A model generated the notes under the pieces. It ran no database searches. It was not told the DNA's origin and worked only from the letters and a program-made list of their open reading frames with translations. Positions 18,275-27,002 of a stretch of 64,000 nucleotides of DNA are shown here, in pieces. Position 1 is the first letter of the stretch; each line of letters starts with the position of its first letter. The DNA comes from Allobosea sp. UNC402CLCol. GTDB taxonomy: Bacteria; Pseudomonadota; Alphaproteobacteria; Rhizobiales; Beijerinckiaceae. The stretch spans positions 186,001-250,000 of the forward strand of contig NZ_JQJJ01000014.1 in the NCBI RefSeq assembly GCF_000745475.1, in the 5' to 3' direction. The translations under genes were made by a program, and so were the position numbers.

Positions 18275-21200
18275 CGGGCAGGGCGCCTCCACCCTCCCGG
18301 CGGGAGCTGCTGAAGCGTGGCGGCGTGATCGCCGTCGTCTCGCCGCGCAAGGACGCCCCCTCGGATGCGGGGCCCGAGGAGGGGCTGGACCTGCATGTCT
18401 GCGTGACCGGGGAAGGGCGGGTGTTCGCCTTCTGTGGCCATGTCGATCTCGGCACCGGCATCAGCACGGCTTTGGCGCAGATCGTTGCCGAGGAGCTCGA
18501 TTTCCCCTTCGATGCGGTCGAGATGGTGCTGGGCGATACGGCCGAGACGCCCGACCAGGGCGCGACGATCGCGAGCGAAACGATCCAGGTCACCTCGATG
18601 CCGATGCGGATCGCCGCGGTGCAGATCCGCCGGCAGCTCCTGTCGCTTGCGGCTGCCGCCCTCGACTGCCCGGAAGAGGAGATCGACATCCGTGCCGGCA
18701 CGCTTGCCCGGCGCGGCGAGGTGGGCTCTTCGCTTAGTCTCGACGCGCTGCTCGGAAACCGGCGCATCCTGCTGCCGCTGGCCGAAAGCGCGGCCTTCAA
18801 GCCGGTCGAGCGTCATGCCATCGTCGGCAAGCCGGTCGAGCGGGTCGATATTCCGGCCAAGCTCACCGGGCGTTTCACCTATGTGCATGATGTACGCGTG
18901 CCGGGCATGCTGCATGGCCGGGTCGTGCGCCCGCCCTATGCCGGTCTCGATGGCGGAGATTTCGTCGGGCACAGCCTCGAAGCGATCGAGCGCGATTCCA
19001 TCGCCGATATCCCCGGCATTCGCGCCGTGGTGGTCGAAGGCGATTTCATCGGCATCGTCGCCGAACGCGAGGAGCAGGCGGCGGCAGCGGCGCAGTCCCT
19101 CAGGACGCATTGGAAGCACTGGCCGGCGCCGGCCGATCTGCGCGACGTCGAGAATGCGCTCCGCGCGCATCCGGCGACGCCCCGCAAGCTGGTCGACGAA
19201 GGCGATGTCGAGGCGGCGTTGCTGACCCTCGAGAAGCGGCTCGATCGGACCTATGTCTGGCCCTATCAGATGCATGGCTCGATCGGGCCGTCCTGCGCCG
19301 TCGCCGATGTGCGGGAAGACGGCATCACTGTCTGGGCCGGCAGCCAGAACCCCTATCCGCTGCGGGCCGACATCGCCTTGCTGACCGGCCTGCCGGCGGA
19401 ACGGATCGAGATCGTCCGCCACGAGGCGGCGGGCTGCTATGGCCGCAACTGCGCTGACGACGTGGCGGCCGATGCGGTGCTGCTGTCGCGGGCCGTCGGA
19501 GCGCCGGTCCGGGTGCAGCTCACGCGCGAGCAGGAGCATCTCTGGGAGCCGAAGGGCGCCGCCCAGCTCATCGACATCGCCGGCGGGCTCGGGCCGGGCG
19601 GTTCGCTCGCGGCCTACGACTTTCATACGCGCTACCCCTCCAATGCGGCGCCGACGCTGGCGCTGCTGCTGACCGGGCGCATCCCCAACACGCCGGCGAC
19701 GCTGAAGATGGGCGACCGCACCGCGATCCCCTCCTATGCCTATGAGAACATGCGGGTCACGGCCTATGACATGCCGCCAATCGTGCGTGCCTCCTGGCTG
19801 CGCGGCGTCTCGGCCATGCCCAACGTCTTCGCGCATGAAAGCTATATCGACGAGCTGGCGCATGAGGCGGGCGTCGATCCGGTCGAGTTCCGCCTGCGCC
19901 ACATCACCGATGCGCGTGCCGCCGAGCTGGTCGAGGCAACGGCCGCCCGCGCCGGCTGGGAGCCGCATGTCGGGCCGCGCCTGCGGGCCGAGGGCGATGT
20001 CCTGCACGGGCGCGGCTTCGCCCAGGCCCGCTATGTCCATGGCAACTGGCCGGGCGTGGGGGCCGCCTGGTCGGCCTGGGTCGCGGATGTCGCGGTCAAT
20101 CGCGTGACCGGGGAGGTGACGGTCAGCCGCGTCGTGGTCGGCCAGGATACCGGGATGATGGTCAACCCGGCTGGCGTGCAGCACCAGATCCACGGCAATG
20201 TCCTGCAATCGACCAGTCGCGTGCTGCGCGAGGAGGTGACCTTCTCGGAGACCATGGCCGTCGCCGCGCGCGACTGGGGCGCCTATCCGGTGCTGAGCTT
20301 TCCGGAGCTGCCGGCCATCGATGTGATGCTGATGGATCGGCAGCAGGAGCCGCCGCTCGGTGCCGGCGAATCCGCCTCGGTGCCGAGTGCGGCGGCCATC
20401 GTCAACGCGGTCTATGATGCGACGGGAGTGCGCTTCCGCGAATTGCCGCTGACGCCCGAGCGTGTGCTGGCCGGGCTGAACGGGCGCCCGGCACTGGCCC
20501 CGCCGCCCGCGCGGGGAGGCCGACGCGGCCTCGGCTTCTGGGCCAGAATCGGCGGCATGGCTGCGGCCGCCGCGACGTTTGCGGCCGTCTCGCTGTCGCT
20601 TGCGCCGGAGATCGCGCCCATTGCCCGGCCGGACCCCGCGACATGGTCCGCAGCCACCATCGAGAAGGGGCGCCAGCTCGCCGCGCTCGGAGCCTGCGCC
20701 GTCTGCCATACGGACAGGGACGGCGTGCCCTATGCCGGCGGGCTCGCGCTGGAGACGCCCTTCGGCACGGTGACGAGCACCAACATCACGCCCGATCCCG
20801 AGACAGGCATCGGCAACTGGTCCTATCCCGCCTTCGAGCGGGCGATGCGCGCCGGCATCCATCGCGACGGGCGCCATCTCTATCCCGCCTTTCCCTATGC
20901 GAATTTCGCGAAGACGAGCGATGCCGATCTGCAGGCGCTCTATGCCTTCATGATGTCGCAGACGCCGGTCATGCGGGTGAATGAACCGAGCCGGCTCATC
21001 TTTCCGTTCAACCTGCGCCCGCTGATGGCCGGCTGGAACCTGCTGTTCAACCGGGGCAAGGAAGCGAAGCCGGAACCCGCCCGCACGGCCGAATGGAACC
21101 GGGGGCGCTATCTCGTCGACGGGCTCGGCCATTGCGGCGCCTGCCATTCGCCGCGCAATGCGCTCGGCGCCGAGAAGGGTGGGACGGGTTATCTCGCCGG

Positions 21201-21807
21201 CGGCGAGGCCGAGGGCTGGGAAGCGCCGGCGCTGACGGGCGCCTCGCATTCTCCGATCCCGTGGAGCGAGGCGGATTTCTACGCCTATCTGCGCAGCGGC
21301 CATGCCGCGAACCACGGCACGGCATCCGGGCCGATGGCGCCCGTCATCGCGGAACTCAAGGAGTTGCCGGATGCCGATATCCGCGCCATGGCCATCTATC
21401 TCGCCTCGCTCGGCGCCTCGCCTCCGGAGCCCGAGATCGCGGCGCGCACCGAGGCGATCCTGAAGGCGACGGCATCGGCCGCCAATCCCGGCACGTCGCG
21501 GGCCGCGCGGCTCTATGAGGGGGCCTGCGCCGCCTGCCATGAAACCGGGCGGATCGCGCCGCTGGCCAATCAGGGGCCGGCGCTGGGGTTGAGCTCGAAG
21601 CTTCACGCCGCGACGCCGGCCAATCTCGTCAACCTGCTGCTGCAGGGCGGAAGTCACGGCATGGGCCAGATGCCAGCCTTCGGAAACGCGCTCGACGATG
21701 GGCAGGCCGCTGAACTCGCGAGCTATCTGCGCAGCCGCTTCGCGCCGGAGAAGCCGGCTTGGAACGGGGTGGAAGCGGCTATCGCAAGGGCACGCAAGGC
21801 CCCTTAG
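18271..21807 (+). CDS. nicB: nicotinate dehydrogenase large subunit: molybdenum-cofactor domain fused to triheme cytochrome c (NicB-like)
   Basis: A 1178-aa protein starting at a GTG that overlaps the nicA stop. Residues ~1-745 are the Mo-binding part of the xanthine dehydrogenase family (IorB-like subgroup): GHVDLGTGISTALAQI, ASETIQVTS, HEAAGCYGRN, and GAGESASVPSAAAIVNAVY near the end. A hydrophobic helix (about 755-780) then leads to a cytochrome region with three CXXCH haem sites at 809-813 (CAVCH), 955-959 (CGACH) and 1086-1090 (CAACH). This matches NicB of Pseudomonas putida in order and size. It should oxidise nicotinate to 6-hydroxynicotinate and pass electrons to the respiratory chain in the envelope. 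An N-terminal SRRELLKRGG resembles a twin-arginine motif. Confidence 0.88.
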   Translation: MTGRAPPPSRRELLKRGGVIAVVSPRKDAPSDAGPEEGLDLHVCVTGEGRVFAFCGHVDLGTGISTALAQIVAEELDFPFDAVEMVLGDTAETPDQGATIASETIQVTSMPMRIAAVQIRRQLLSLAAAALDCPEEEIDIRAGTLARRGEVGSSLSLDALLGNRRILLPLAESAAFKPVERHAIVGKPVERVDIPAKLTGRFTYVHDVRVPGMLHGRVVRPPYAGLDGGDFVGHSLEAIERDSIADIPGIRAVVVEGDFIGIVAEREEQAAAAAQSLRTHWKHWPAPADLRDVENALRAHPATPRKLVDEGDVEAALLTLEKRLDRTYVWPYQMHGSIGPSCAVADVREDGITVWAGSQNPYPLRADIALLTGLPAERIEIVRHEAAGCYGRNCADDVAADAVLLSRAVGAPVRVQLTREQEHLWEPKGAAQLIDIAGGLGPGGSLAAYDFHTRYPSNAAPTLALLLTGRIPNTPATLKMGDRTAIPSYAYENMRVTAYDMPPIVRASWLRGVSAMPNVFAHESYIDELAHEAGVDPVEFRLRHITDARAAELVEATAARAGWEPHVGPRLRAEGDVLHGRGFAQARYVHGNWPGVGAAWSAWVADVAVNRVTGEVTVSRVVVGQDTGMMVNPAGVQHQIHGNVLQSTSRVLREEVTFSETMAVAARDWGAYPVLSFPELPAIDVMLMDRQQEPPLGAGESASVPSAAAIVNAVYDATGVRFRELPLTPERVLAGLNGRPALAPPPARGGRRGLGFWARIGGMAAAAATFAAVSLSLAPEIAPIARPDPATWSAATIEKGRQLAALGACAVCHTDRDGVPYAGGLALETPFGTVTSTNITPDPETGIGNWSYPAFERAMRAGIHRDGRHLYPAFPYANFAKTSDADLQALYAFMMSQTPVMRVNEPSRLIFPFNLRPLMAGWNLLFNRGKEAKPEPARTAEWNRGRYLVDGLGHCGACHSPRNALGAEKGGTGYLAGGEAEGWEAPALTGASHSPIPWSEADFYAYLRSGHAANHGTASGPMAPVIAELKELPDADIRAMAIYLASLGASPPEPEIAARTEAILKATASAANPGTSRAARLYEGACAACHETGRIAPLANQGPALGLSSKLHAATPANLVNLLLQGGSHGMGQMPAFGNALDDGQAAELASYLRSRFAPEKPAWNGVEAAIARARKAP

Positions 21808-21830
21808 GGGACCGCAACCCCACACCCCAA

Positions 21831-21854
21831 CCCTCTCCCCCCAAGGGGAGAGGG
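21831..21854 (+). terminator. terminator-like dyad between convergent nicB and AA_synth genes
   Basis: CCCTCTCCCC and GGGGAGAGGG form a perfect 10-bp stem with a CCAA loop, in the 64-bp gap between two convergent operons. There is no T-run on either side. The sequence type recurs between genes in many alphaproteobacteria. Confidence 0.5.
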
Positions 21855-21871
21855 GGATAGGCGTCCTGCGC

Positions 21872-22456
21872 TCAGCGCAGCCCGTCCTCGCCCTTGATCT
21901 CGTCGGTCTTCAGGCCGCCGACGCGTGGCAGCGGGCGCCCGGCGCTGGTCAGCACGATCGCGACCATGATCTCGTTGGCGCGCGGCGCGTCGGGAATGCG
22001 CACCTCCATGCCGTCGAAATGGCTGCGGACATAGGCCGCCGCCTTGTGGCCGAGCGGCACGTCCAGCACCACGCCGAGCGAGCCGCGCTTCTTGCTGGAC
22101 GGGATCAGGGCAGGGGCCTTGCCGAGGAGCTTGCGCAGCGGCGCGCCGAGCTTGGGATGCAGGATCGCGGCGGCGTGCTCCAGCTCGCCATCCTCGCCGA
22201 CGGCGGCGGCCTTGCCGTAGCCTTCGACCTGCTCGCCGGGAATGCCGAGCGCCGCCAGCGCATGGCGGCCGAGCAAATCGCCCAATTCCTCGCCGATCTC
22301 GATCAGCGGCGCGAGGTCCGCCTCATAGCGTCCGGCGAAGGGGTTGGCGATCACCGCGATGGCGGCGGCCCGGCGCACGGCCGGTTCCACCGGGCGGCCC
22401 ATCTCGGAGCGGGTCTCGTCGAGAATGGTGACGAGCTTGCGGATTCTGGCGCTCAT
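21872..22456 (-). CDS. AA_synth family protein (PF06684-like), copy 2
   Basis: A 194-aa protein of the amino-acid-synthesis family (formerly DUF1185), whose reaction is not established. It is a paralogue of the gene just upstream: both have IANPFAGRY near residue 40, a GYGK(A/G) segment, KK-x-G before LDVP or LDIP, AAYVRSHFD or ASYVRSHFD, and the same ending, GGLK..EIKGEDGLR. Start and stop of the two genes overlap by ATGA. As the last gene of the operon headed by 6-hydroxynicotinate reductase, it probably acts on the same pathway; a heteromer of the two copies is possible. Confidence 0.75.
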   Translation of the reverse strand: MSARIRKLVTILDETRSEMGRPVEPAVRRAAAIAVIANPFAGRYEADLAPLIEIGEELGDLLGRHALAALGIPGEQVEGYGKAAAVGEDGELEHAAAILHPKLGAPLRKLLGKAPALIPSSKKRGSLGVVLDVPLGHKAAAYVRSHFDGMEVRIPDAPRANEIMVAIVLTSAGRPLPRVGGLKTDEIKGEDGLR

Positions 22457-23037
22457 CGCAGGCCGTCCTCCCCCTTGATCTCGGAAGCCTTCAGGCCGCC
22501 GACGCGGGCATGGATGCGCGCGCCCGTCGTCATCACCAGCGCGAGCAGCATTTCATCCGCCTTCGGCGCGTCGGTCAGCCCGACCTCGAAGGCGTCGAAA
22601 TGGCTGCGGACATAGGAAGCATTGATATGGGTGACGGGGATGTCGAGGCGCGTGCCGGGCCCGCCGACCTTCTTGGTCGAGGCGACGATCGCCTTGGCGT
22701 CGCCGAGGATCTCGCGCATCGCATAGCCGCCCGGCACGTGCCAGAGCGCGCCGTGCTCCAGCTCGCCGGCCGCGCCGACGATGGCGCCCTTGCCGTAACC
22801 CTCGATCGCCTTCGGATCGCCGCCGAGCGCTTCGAGAAGCTGCTTCGCCAGCGAGAGGCCGAACGGCTTCAGATCATCCATGAAACCTTGGATATCCGCC
22901 ACGTAACGCCCGGCGAAGGGGTTGGCGATGACGGCGAGCGCCGCGCCGCGTCGCAGCGGCGTGGCGGGGGCAGGGCCACCCTCATGGAAAATCGTCTCGA
23001 CGACGATGGCGAGCTTGCGAATGGCGATCTCAGGCAT
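22453..23037 (-). CDS. AA_synth family protein (PF06684-like), copy 1
   Basis: A 194-aa paralogue of the preceding entry. It starts at ATG 23037 (MPEIAIRKLAIVVE), 8 bp inside the end of the UPF0280 gene, with GGAGGAAA upstream. It has IANPFAGRYVADIQGF and a RSHFDAFEVGLTDAPKADE stretch matching copy 2. No signal peptide or membrane segment is visible, so it is cytoplasmic. The function is unknown. Possible roles are a hydrolytic or isomerising step on the ring-opened product, or help to the reductase; neither can be shown from sequence. Confidence 0.75.
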   Translation of the reverse strand: MPEIAIRKLAIVVETIFHEGGPAPATPLRRGAALAVIANPFAGRYVADIQGFMDDLKPFGLSLAKQLLEALGGDPKAIEGYGKGAIVGAAGELEHGALWHVPGGYAMREILGDAKAIVASTKKVGGPGTRLDIPVTHINASYVRSHFDAFEVGLTDAPKADEMLLALVMTTGARIHARVGGLKASEIKGEDGLR

Positions 23038-23914
23038 GAGCCAGTTTCCTCCGGGTGATATCGGCCAAGGCGGGCAAAGCGAGCGTGCGGGTCCTGCCCT
23101 GGAGATGGATGGCGCAGGAGCCGATGAGCCGGCGCGCCTGCAATCCGGCGGCCTGATCCAGCCCGGCGGCGAGCGCTTCCGCGATCTCCGCTTCGGTGAG
23201 CCGGCCGACATGGCGCGTCACGGGAATGTCGCCGAGGTCGCTGTCCGACTGGATCGTGTCGGCCGGAACCCGGACGACGGCCGGATGGCCCGGAAGATCG
23301 ACGGCATTGGCGATGACGGTCGCCGCCGCATCGGCCATGGCGGCAGTGGGCGCCAGCACCGTCACCGCTTCGGCGATGCCGCGCGAGAAGCTGCGGCCGG
23401 GATAACCGCTGGTCGCGACGCCGCCGATGCCGTCGGCGGCCGAGATCGTCGTGGCTCCGAACAGGTTCGGCCGGTCGGGCCGATCGACGAGGCCGATGCG
23501 GAAATGCTCGCCTTGCGCCAGATGCAGCGCGATGTCGCCGCCATTGTTGACGAAGGCGCGAGTCAGCGGCGCGGCCGCGAGCATGGCGCCGAGAATCTCC
23601 TCGGCGACGGAACCGGCCACGGCGGCCATCGGCGTGATGAAGCCGGCTCCGGCGAACGGAGCCACAGCCGCGTGCATGCGCTGCGCGACCACGCCCTCCG
23701 GCGTGGGGCTTGCCTCCGTCACGGGCGTGCGCAGCAGAGTGAGCTCACCGCAGAGTTCCGCCAGAAGCCCATCGAAACGATGCAAGGCGGCCTCATGGGC
23801 CATCCGCACGGCGTCGGTGCTGCCCTCCGCCTGAACGACCAGATCGATCGGCCCCTGCTGGAGCAGCAGGCGCTTGCCGTCCGGCAGGAAGCGCGCTGAG
23901 GGCCGCTCGAACAT
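23030..23914 (-). CDS. UPF0280 family protein (ApbE-like fold)
   Basis: A 294-aa protein of the UPF0280 family, distantly related to the ApbE/thiamine-biosynthesis lipoprotein fold. It has no signal peptide or lipobox. Conserved features are TPMAAVAGSVAEEIL, FVNNGGDIALHLAQG, ATSGYPGRSFSRGIAEAVTVLA and ADAAATVIANAV; the TSG...S..G.A..VTV..  pattern resembles the FAD-binding part of ApbE. The gene is 4 bp after the 6-hydroxynicotinate reductase and overlaps the first AA_synth gene, so all four genes are made together. A role in flavin handling for the reductase is conceivable but unproven. Confidence 0.8.
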   Translation of the reverse strand: MFERPSARFLPDGKRLLLQQGPIDLVVQAEGSTDAVRMAHEAALHRFDGLLAELCGELTLLRTPVTEASPTPEGVVAQRMHAAVAPFAGAGFITPMAAVAGSVAEEILGAMLAAAPLTRAFVNNGGDIALHLAQGEHFRIGLVDRPDRPNLFGATTISAADGIGGVATSGYPGRSFSRGIAEAVTVLAPTAAMADAAATVIANAVDLPGHPAVVRVPADTIQSDSDLGDIPVTRHVGRLTEAEIAEALAAGLDQAAGLQARRLIGSCAIHLQGRTRTLALPALADITRRKLAHA

Positions 23915-23918
23915 CGCG

Positions 23919-25403
23919 CTACCCGTGCGAGTGCCGCGTGGAATGCGGTGCGAACGGCCAGGGATTGTCCTGGTGCTGCGGCAGCTGGAGGCGCCCGCCG
24001 CGCTTGAGCTCGCTCAGCGGCTGGACATGGTCCATATGGCCGCCGAGCTCGCGATAGTCCGAAAGCTTCATCGTGAACTCCAGCGGTGCGACCAGCGCCG
24101 GTGTCGGCACATAGCCGAAGGCATTCTCGGGCAGGCGCGTGACATCCACCATGAAAGTAATGCCGCCGCCCGGCCAGATATAGACCGGCGCGCCGCCGCA
24201 GGTGACATAGGTCAGCGAATCCTTGACCGAGCGCGTCAGCCGGACCGGGTTCTCGGTCACGCCCGCCCGCAGCGAGCCGCCGGCGCCGCCGATGAACAGC
24301 ACGGTCGACAAGGCGGGCTCGCAATTCTCCGCGATGCGTTCGACCGGCTCGCGCAGCGGCACCGGGATGTCCATCTCGACCGGCCGCAGATTGTCGTCCA
24401 GCTCGTAATAGGCGGCGTGCTCGCCCGTGGTCGAAACCATCAGCAGGCGCAGGCCCGGCCGGGCGGTCTTCGGATCGAAGGGGCCGAGGATGGCGAGCGG
24501 GTCGCTGATATTGGTGCCGCCCCAGCCGGTGCCCGGTTCGGCGACCTGGAAATAGCGGCCGGGCGTCGAGCGCCGCCCCTTGAGCTTGATCCCGGTCGGC
24601 TCCATGCCCAGCAGCTTGCCGGCCTGATGCTCGGAGAGCACGCCCGTGATGTGGTCGTCGACGACGACGACCTCGTCGACCTTGCCATGCCATTGCTTGG
24701 CGAAGATGCCGATGGTGGCCGAGCCGCAGCCGACCCGCATCCGGCTCTCGGCCACGCCGTTGACGATCGGGGCCTTGCCGGCCTGGACGACGACCGTCTC
24801 GCCGCCGTCGATCGCCATCTCCACTGGCTTGCCGTTGCAGAGCGACAGCAGCGCGTCGCAGGTCACGCGGCCCTCCTTCTTGGAGCCACCGGTGAGGTGA
24901 TGCACGCCGCCGAGGGAGAGCATCTGCGAGCCGTACTCGCCCGTCGTGACATGGCCGACGGCCTCGCCCTCGACCCGTACCGTCGCGGTTTCCGGGCCCA
25001 GGAAGCGGTCGGTGTCGATTTTGATCTTCACGCCGCAATAGCTGAAGATTCCCTCGGTCACGACCGTGACCATATCGACGCCGTCGACCTCGGAAGAGAC
25101 GATGAAGGGCGCCGGCTTGTAGTCGGGATAGGTCGTGCCAGCGCCGATGGCGGTGACGAAGGTGCCCTGCGGGTTGAGGATGTCGCCGCTCCATTCGCGC
25201 TCGCCCGCGAAAGACACAACGTCGCCGCCCTGGCCGATCCTGCGGTCGAGCACGACATGCGGATCGACCCGCACCAACGTGCCGTTGACATTGCCGTAGC
25301 GATCGCAGGCGCCGACCGCGCCGGGCTTGATGAAGCACATCACCGGGCAGGCATCGCAGCGAATCTTGTCGTCAACCGCCAATGTCGTCGCGTCGGAGCT
25401 CAT
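23919..25403 (-). CDS. hnr: 6-hydroxynicotinate reductase-like protein (ferredoxin-dependent)
   Basis: A 494-aa protein resembling 6-hydroxynicotinate reductase of Eubacterium barkeri, which uses reduced ferredoxin to convert 6-hydroxynicotinate to 6-oxo-1,4,5,6-tetrahydronicotinate. The N-terminus carries a cluster motif, Cys16-x2-Cys19-x3-Cys23-x9-Cys33 (RCDACPVMCF ... GACD), suited to a 4Fe-4S site. Later cysteines occur in FSYCGVKIK, GCGSATIG and YVTCGGAPVY. Long glycine-rich stretches (GGAGGSLRAGVTENP, WPGGGITFMVDV) probably hold the flavin. It heads a four-gene operon and is preceded by promoter and operator D. The neighbouring ferredoxin, reductase and enamidase genes supply the electrons and the next step, and together they make the call convincing. 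Confidence 0.85.
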   Translation of the reverse strand: MSSDATTLAVDDKIRCDACPVMCFIKPGAVGACDRYGNVNGTLVRVDPHVVLDRRIGQGGDVVSFAGEREWSGDILNPQGTFVTAIGAGTTYPDYKPAPFIVSSEVDGVDMVTVVTEGIFSYCGVKIKIDTDRFLGPETATVRVEGEAVGHVTTGEYGSQMLSLGGVHHLTGGSKKEGRVTCDALLSLCNGKPVEMAIDGGETVVVQAGKAPIVNGVAESRMRVGCGSATIGIFAKQWHGKVDEVVVVDDHITGVLSEHQAGKLLGMEPTGIKLKGRRSTPGRYFQVAEPGTGWGGTNISDPLAILGPFDPKTARPGLRLLMVSTTGEHAAYYELDDNLRPVEMDIPVPLREPVERIAENCEPALSTVLFIGGAGGSLRAGVTENPVRLTRSVKDSLTYVTCGGAPVYIWPGGGITFMVDVTRLPENAFGYVPTPALVAPLEFTMKLSDYRELGGHMDHVQPLSELKRGGRLQLPQHQDNPWPFAPHSTRHSHG

Positions 25404-25438
25404 GCTCGCACTCCTGGCGCCGGAAACGCGCCGCTACA

Positions 25439-25484
25439 TTATTTGTATGCAAACAATTTAGCCCTGCAAGCCCGCGCCCGTCAA
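25439..25484 (-). promoter_or_regulatory. operator D and promoter of the 6-hydroxynicotinate reductase operon
   Basis: The top strand reads TTATTTGTATGCAAACAA at 25439-25456, a more divergent copy of the 18-bp palindrome. On the minus strand TTGACG (25484-25479), an 18-bp spacer and TAAATT (25460-25455) form a reasonable promoter whose -10 runs into the operator, the same geometry as at operator A. The interval 25404-25756 (353 bp) between the divergent hnr and liv operons contains this site, operator E and no gene. Confidence 0.65.
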
Positions 25485-25601
25485 CACGATCGCTGCGCGG
25501 GAAGAGCGGGGCTTTCGCCGCTCAAAGTGCGCGGAATACCGGGCGCGGCAATAATGCGGCGATTTTAATCACGCCCTGCCTTCACAAGCCGCGAAACCGA
25601 G

Positions 25602-25647
25602 TTGACACGCTGCTTCGAACTCATCAACTTCGTAGGTATACAAACAT
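25602..25647 (+). promoter_or_regulatory. operator E and -35 element upstream of the LIV-type importer
   Basis: TCGTAGGTATACAAACAT (25630-25647) keeps the right half (TACAAAC) and the centre of the 18-bp palindrome; the left half is weaker. A perfect TTGACA is at 25602-25607, and no clear -10 is seen at 17 or 18 bp. The operator would lie over or just downstream of the start of transcription of the liv genes. Confidence 0.55.
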
Positions 25648-25756
25648 TAAAACCATAAAACTTGGAACGGAACGGCGCAACGGCTAATGACGAACGGCTG
25701 ACCCTCGGCGACAACGCCGAGTCCCGGCAGCCGGATCGCGAACGGGGGAGATTGGC

Positions 25757-26974
25757 ATGACAATGGATCGCAGGCGTTTTCTGGCAGCCGCTTCCGGAGG
25801 GGCTGCCGTGCTCGCCGCTCCGTCGCTGGTCCGGGCGCAAGGCGCCGGCTCGATCAAGATCGGCGAGATCAACAGCTATACCGCCCAGCCCGCCTTCCTG
25901 AAGCCCTACCGCCAGGGCTGGGAGCTGGCGCTGGAGCAGGTTAACGCCGGCGGCGGCGTGCTTGGCCGCAAGATCGAGACGATCTTCCGCGACGATGCCG
26001 GCAAGCCGGAGGATGCCGTGCGCCACGCCGGCGACCTGATCAACGCCGAGAAGGTCGATCTGCTTTCGGGCGGCTTCCTCTCGAATGTCGGCCTCGCGCT
26101 CACCGATTTCGCGCTGCAGAACAAGCGGCTCTACGCGGCTTCCGAGCCGCTGTCGGATGCGCTGGTCTGGGCGAAGGGCAACCGCTACACCTTCCGCTTG
26201 CGACCCTCGACCTATATGCAGGCGGCGATGCTGGTCGAGGAAGCGGCCAAGCTCAAGGCGCGGAAATGGGCGCTGGTCGCGCCGAACTACGAATACGGCC
26301 AGTCGAGCATCAAGTGGTTCAAGGAACTACTGAAGAAGGCCAGGCCCGATGTCGAGTTCGTGGCCGAGCAATATCCGGCGCTTGGCCGCATCGATGCCGG
26401 CGCGACCGTGCAGGCGCTCGAGGCCTCCAAGCCCGAGGCGATCTTCAACGTCACCTTCGCCGTCGACCTGACCAATCTCGTGCGCCAGGGCAATACGCGC
26501 GGCCTGTTCGAGGGGCGCGACGTCGTCTCGATGCTGACCGGCGAGCCTGAATATCTCGACCCGCTCGGGGCGGAGACGCCGACGGGCTGGATCGTCACCG
26601 GCTATCCCCATGCCGATCTGGCGACGCCGGAGCACGTCAAGTTCCGCGACGCCTACAAGGCCAAGTACAACGACTATCCGCGCCTGGGCTCGGTGGTCGG
26701 CTTCGACACGATGAACTCGATCGCGGCGGCCCTGGCCAAGGCCGGCACCACCGACAACGAGAAGCTGATCGACGCGATGGAGGGGCTGAAATTCCCCTCC
26801 GCTTTCGGTTCGGCCGAATATCGCGCCATCGACCATCAATCGACGCTCGGCGCCTTCGTCGGCAAGACCGCCCTCAAGGACGGCAAGGGCGTGATGGTCG
26901 ACTGGCGCTATGCCGACGGTGCCAAGTACCTGCCATCGGACGACGTCGTGAAGACGATGCGGCCGGCAGGCTGA
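25757..26974 (+). CDS. ABC transporter substrate-binding protein, LivK type
   Basis: A periplasmic binding protein of the branched-chain amino-acid family (type I fold, 405 aa). The N-terminus MTMDRRRFLAAASGG has a twin-arginine-like signal followed by a hydrophobic core and cleavage near VRAQG. The mature part opens IKIGEINSYTAQPAFLKPYRQGWELA and contains the two Rossmann-like lobes. It heads a four-gene importer operon with operator E. Members of this family carry many aromatic and heterocyclic acids, and the context points to nicotinate or a related pyridine acid rather than leucine. A long palindromic repeat follows the gene. Confidence 0.87.
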   Translation: MTMDRRRFLAAASGGAAVLAAPSLVRAQGAGSIKIGEINSYTAQPAFLKPYRQGWELALEQVNAGGGVLGRKIETIFRDDAGKPEDAVRHAGDLINAEKVDLLSGGFLSNVGLALTDFALQNKRLYAASEPLSDALVWAKGNRYTFRLRPSTYMQAAMLVEEAAKLKARKWALVAPNYEYGQSSIKWFKELLKKARPDVEFVAEQYPALGRIDAGATVQALEASKPEAIFNVTFAVDLTNLVRQGNTRGLFEGRDVVSMLTGEPEYLDPLGAETPTGWIVTGYPHADLATPEHVKFRDAYKAKYNDYPRLGSVVGFDTMNSIAAALAKAGTTDNEKLIDAMEGLKFPSAFGSAEYRAIDHQSTLGAFVGKTALKDGKGVMVDWRYADGAKYLPSDDVVKTMRPAG

Positions 26975-27002
26975 GTTCATCGCGTTTCCGGCACATGAAC
27001 CT

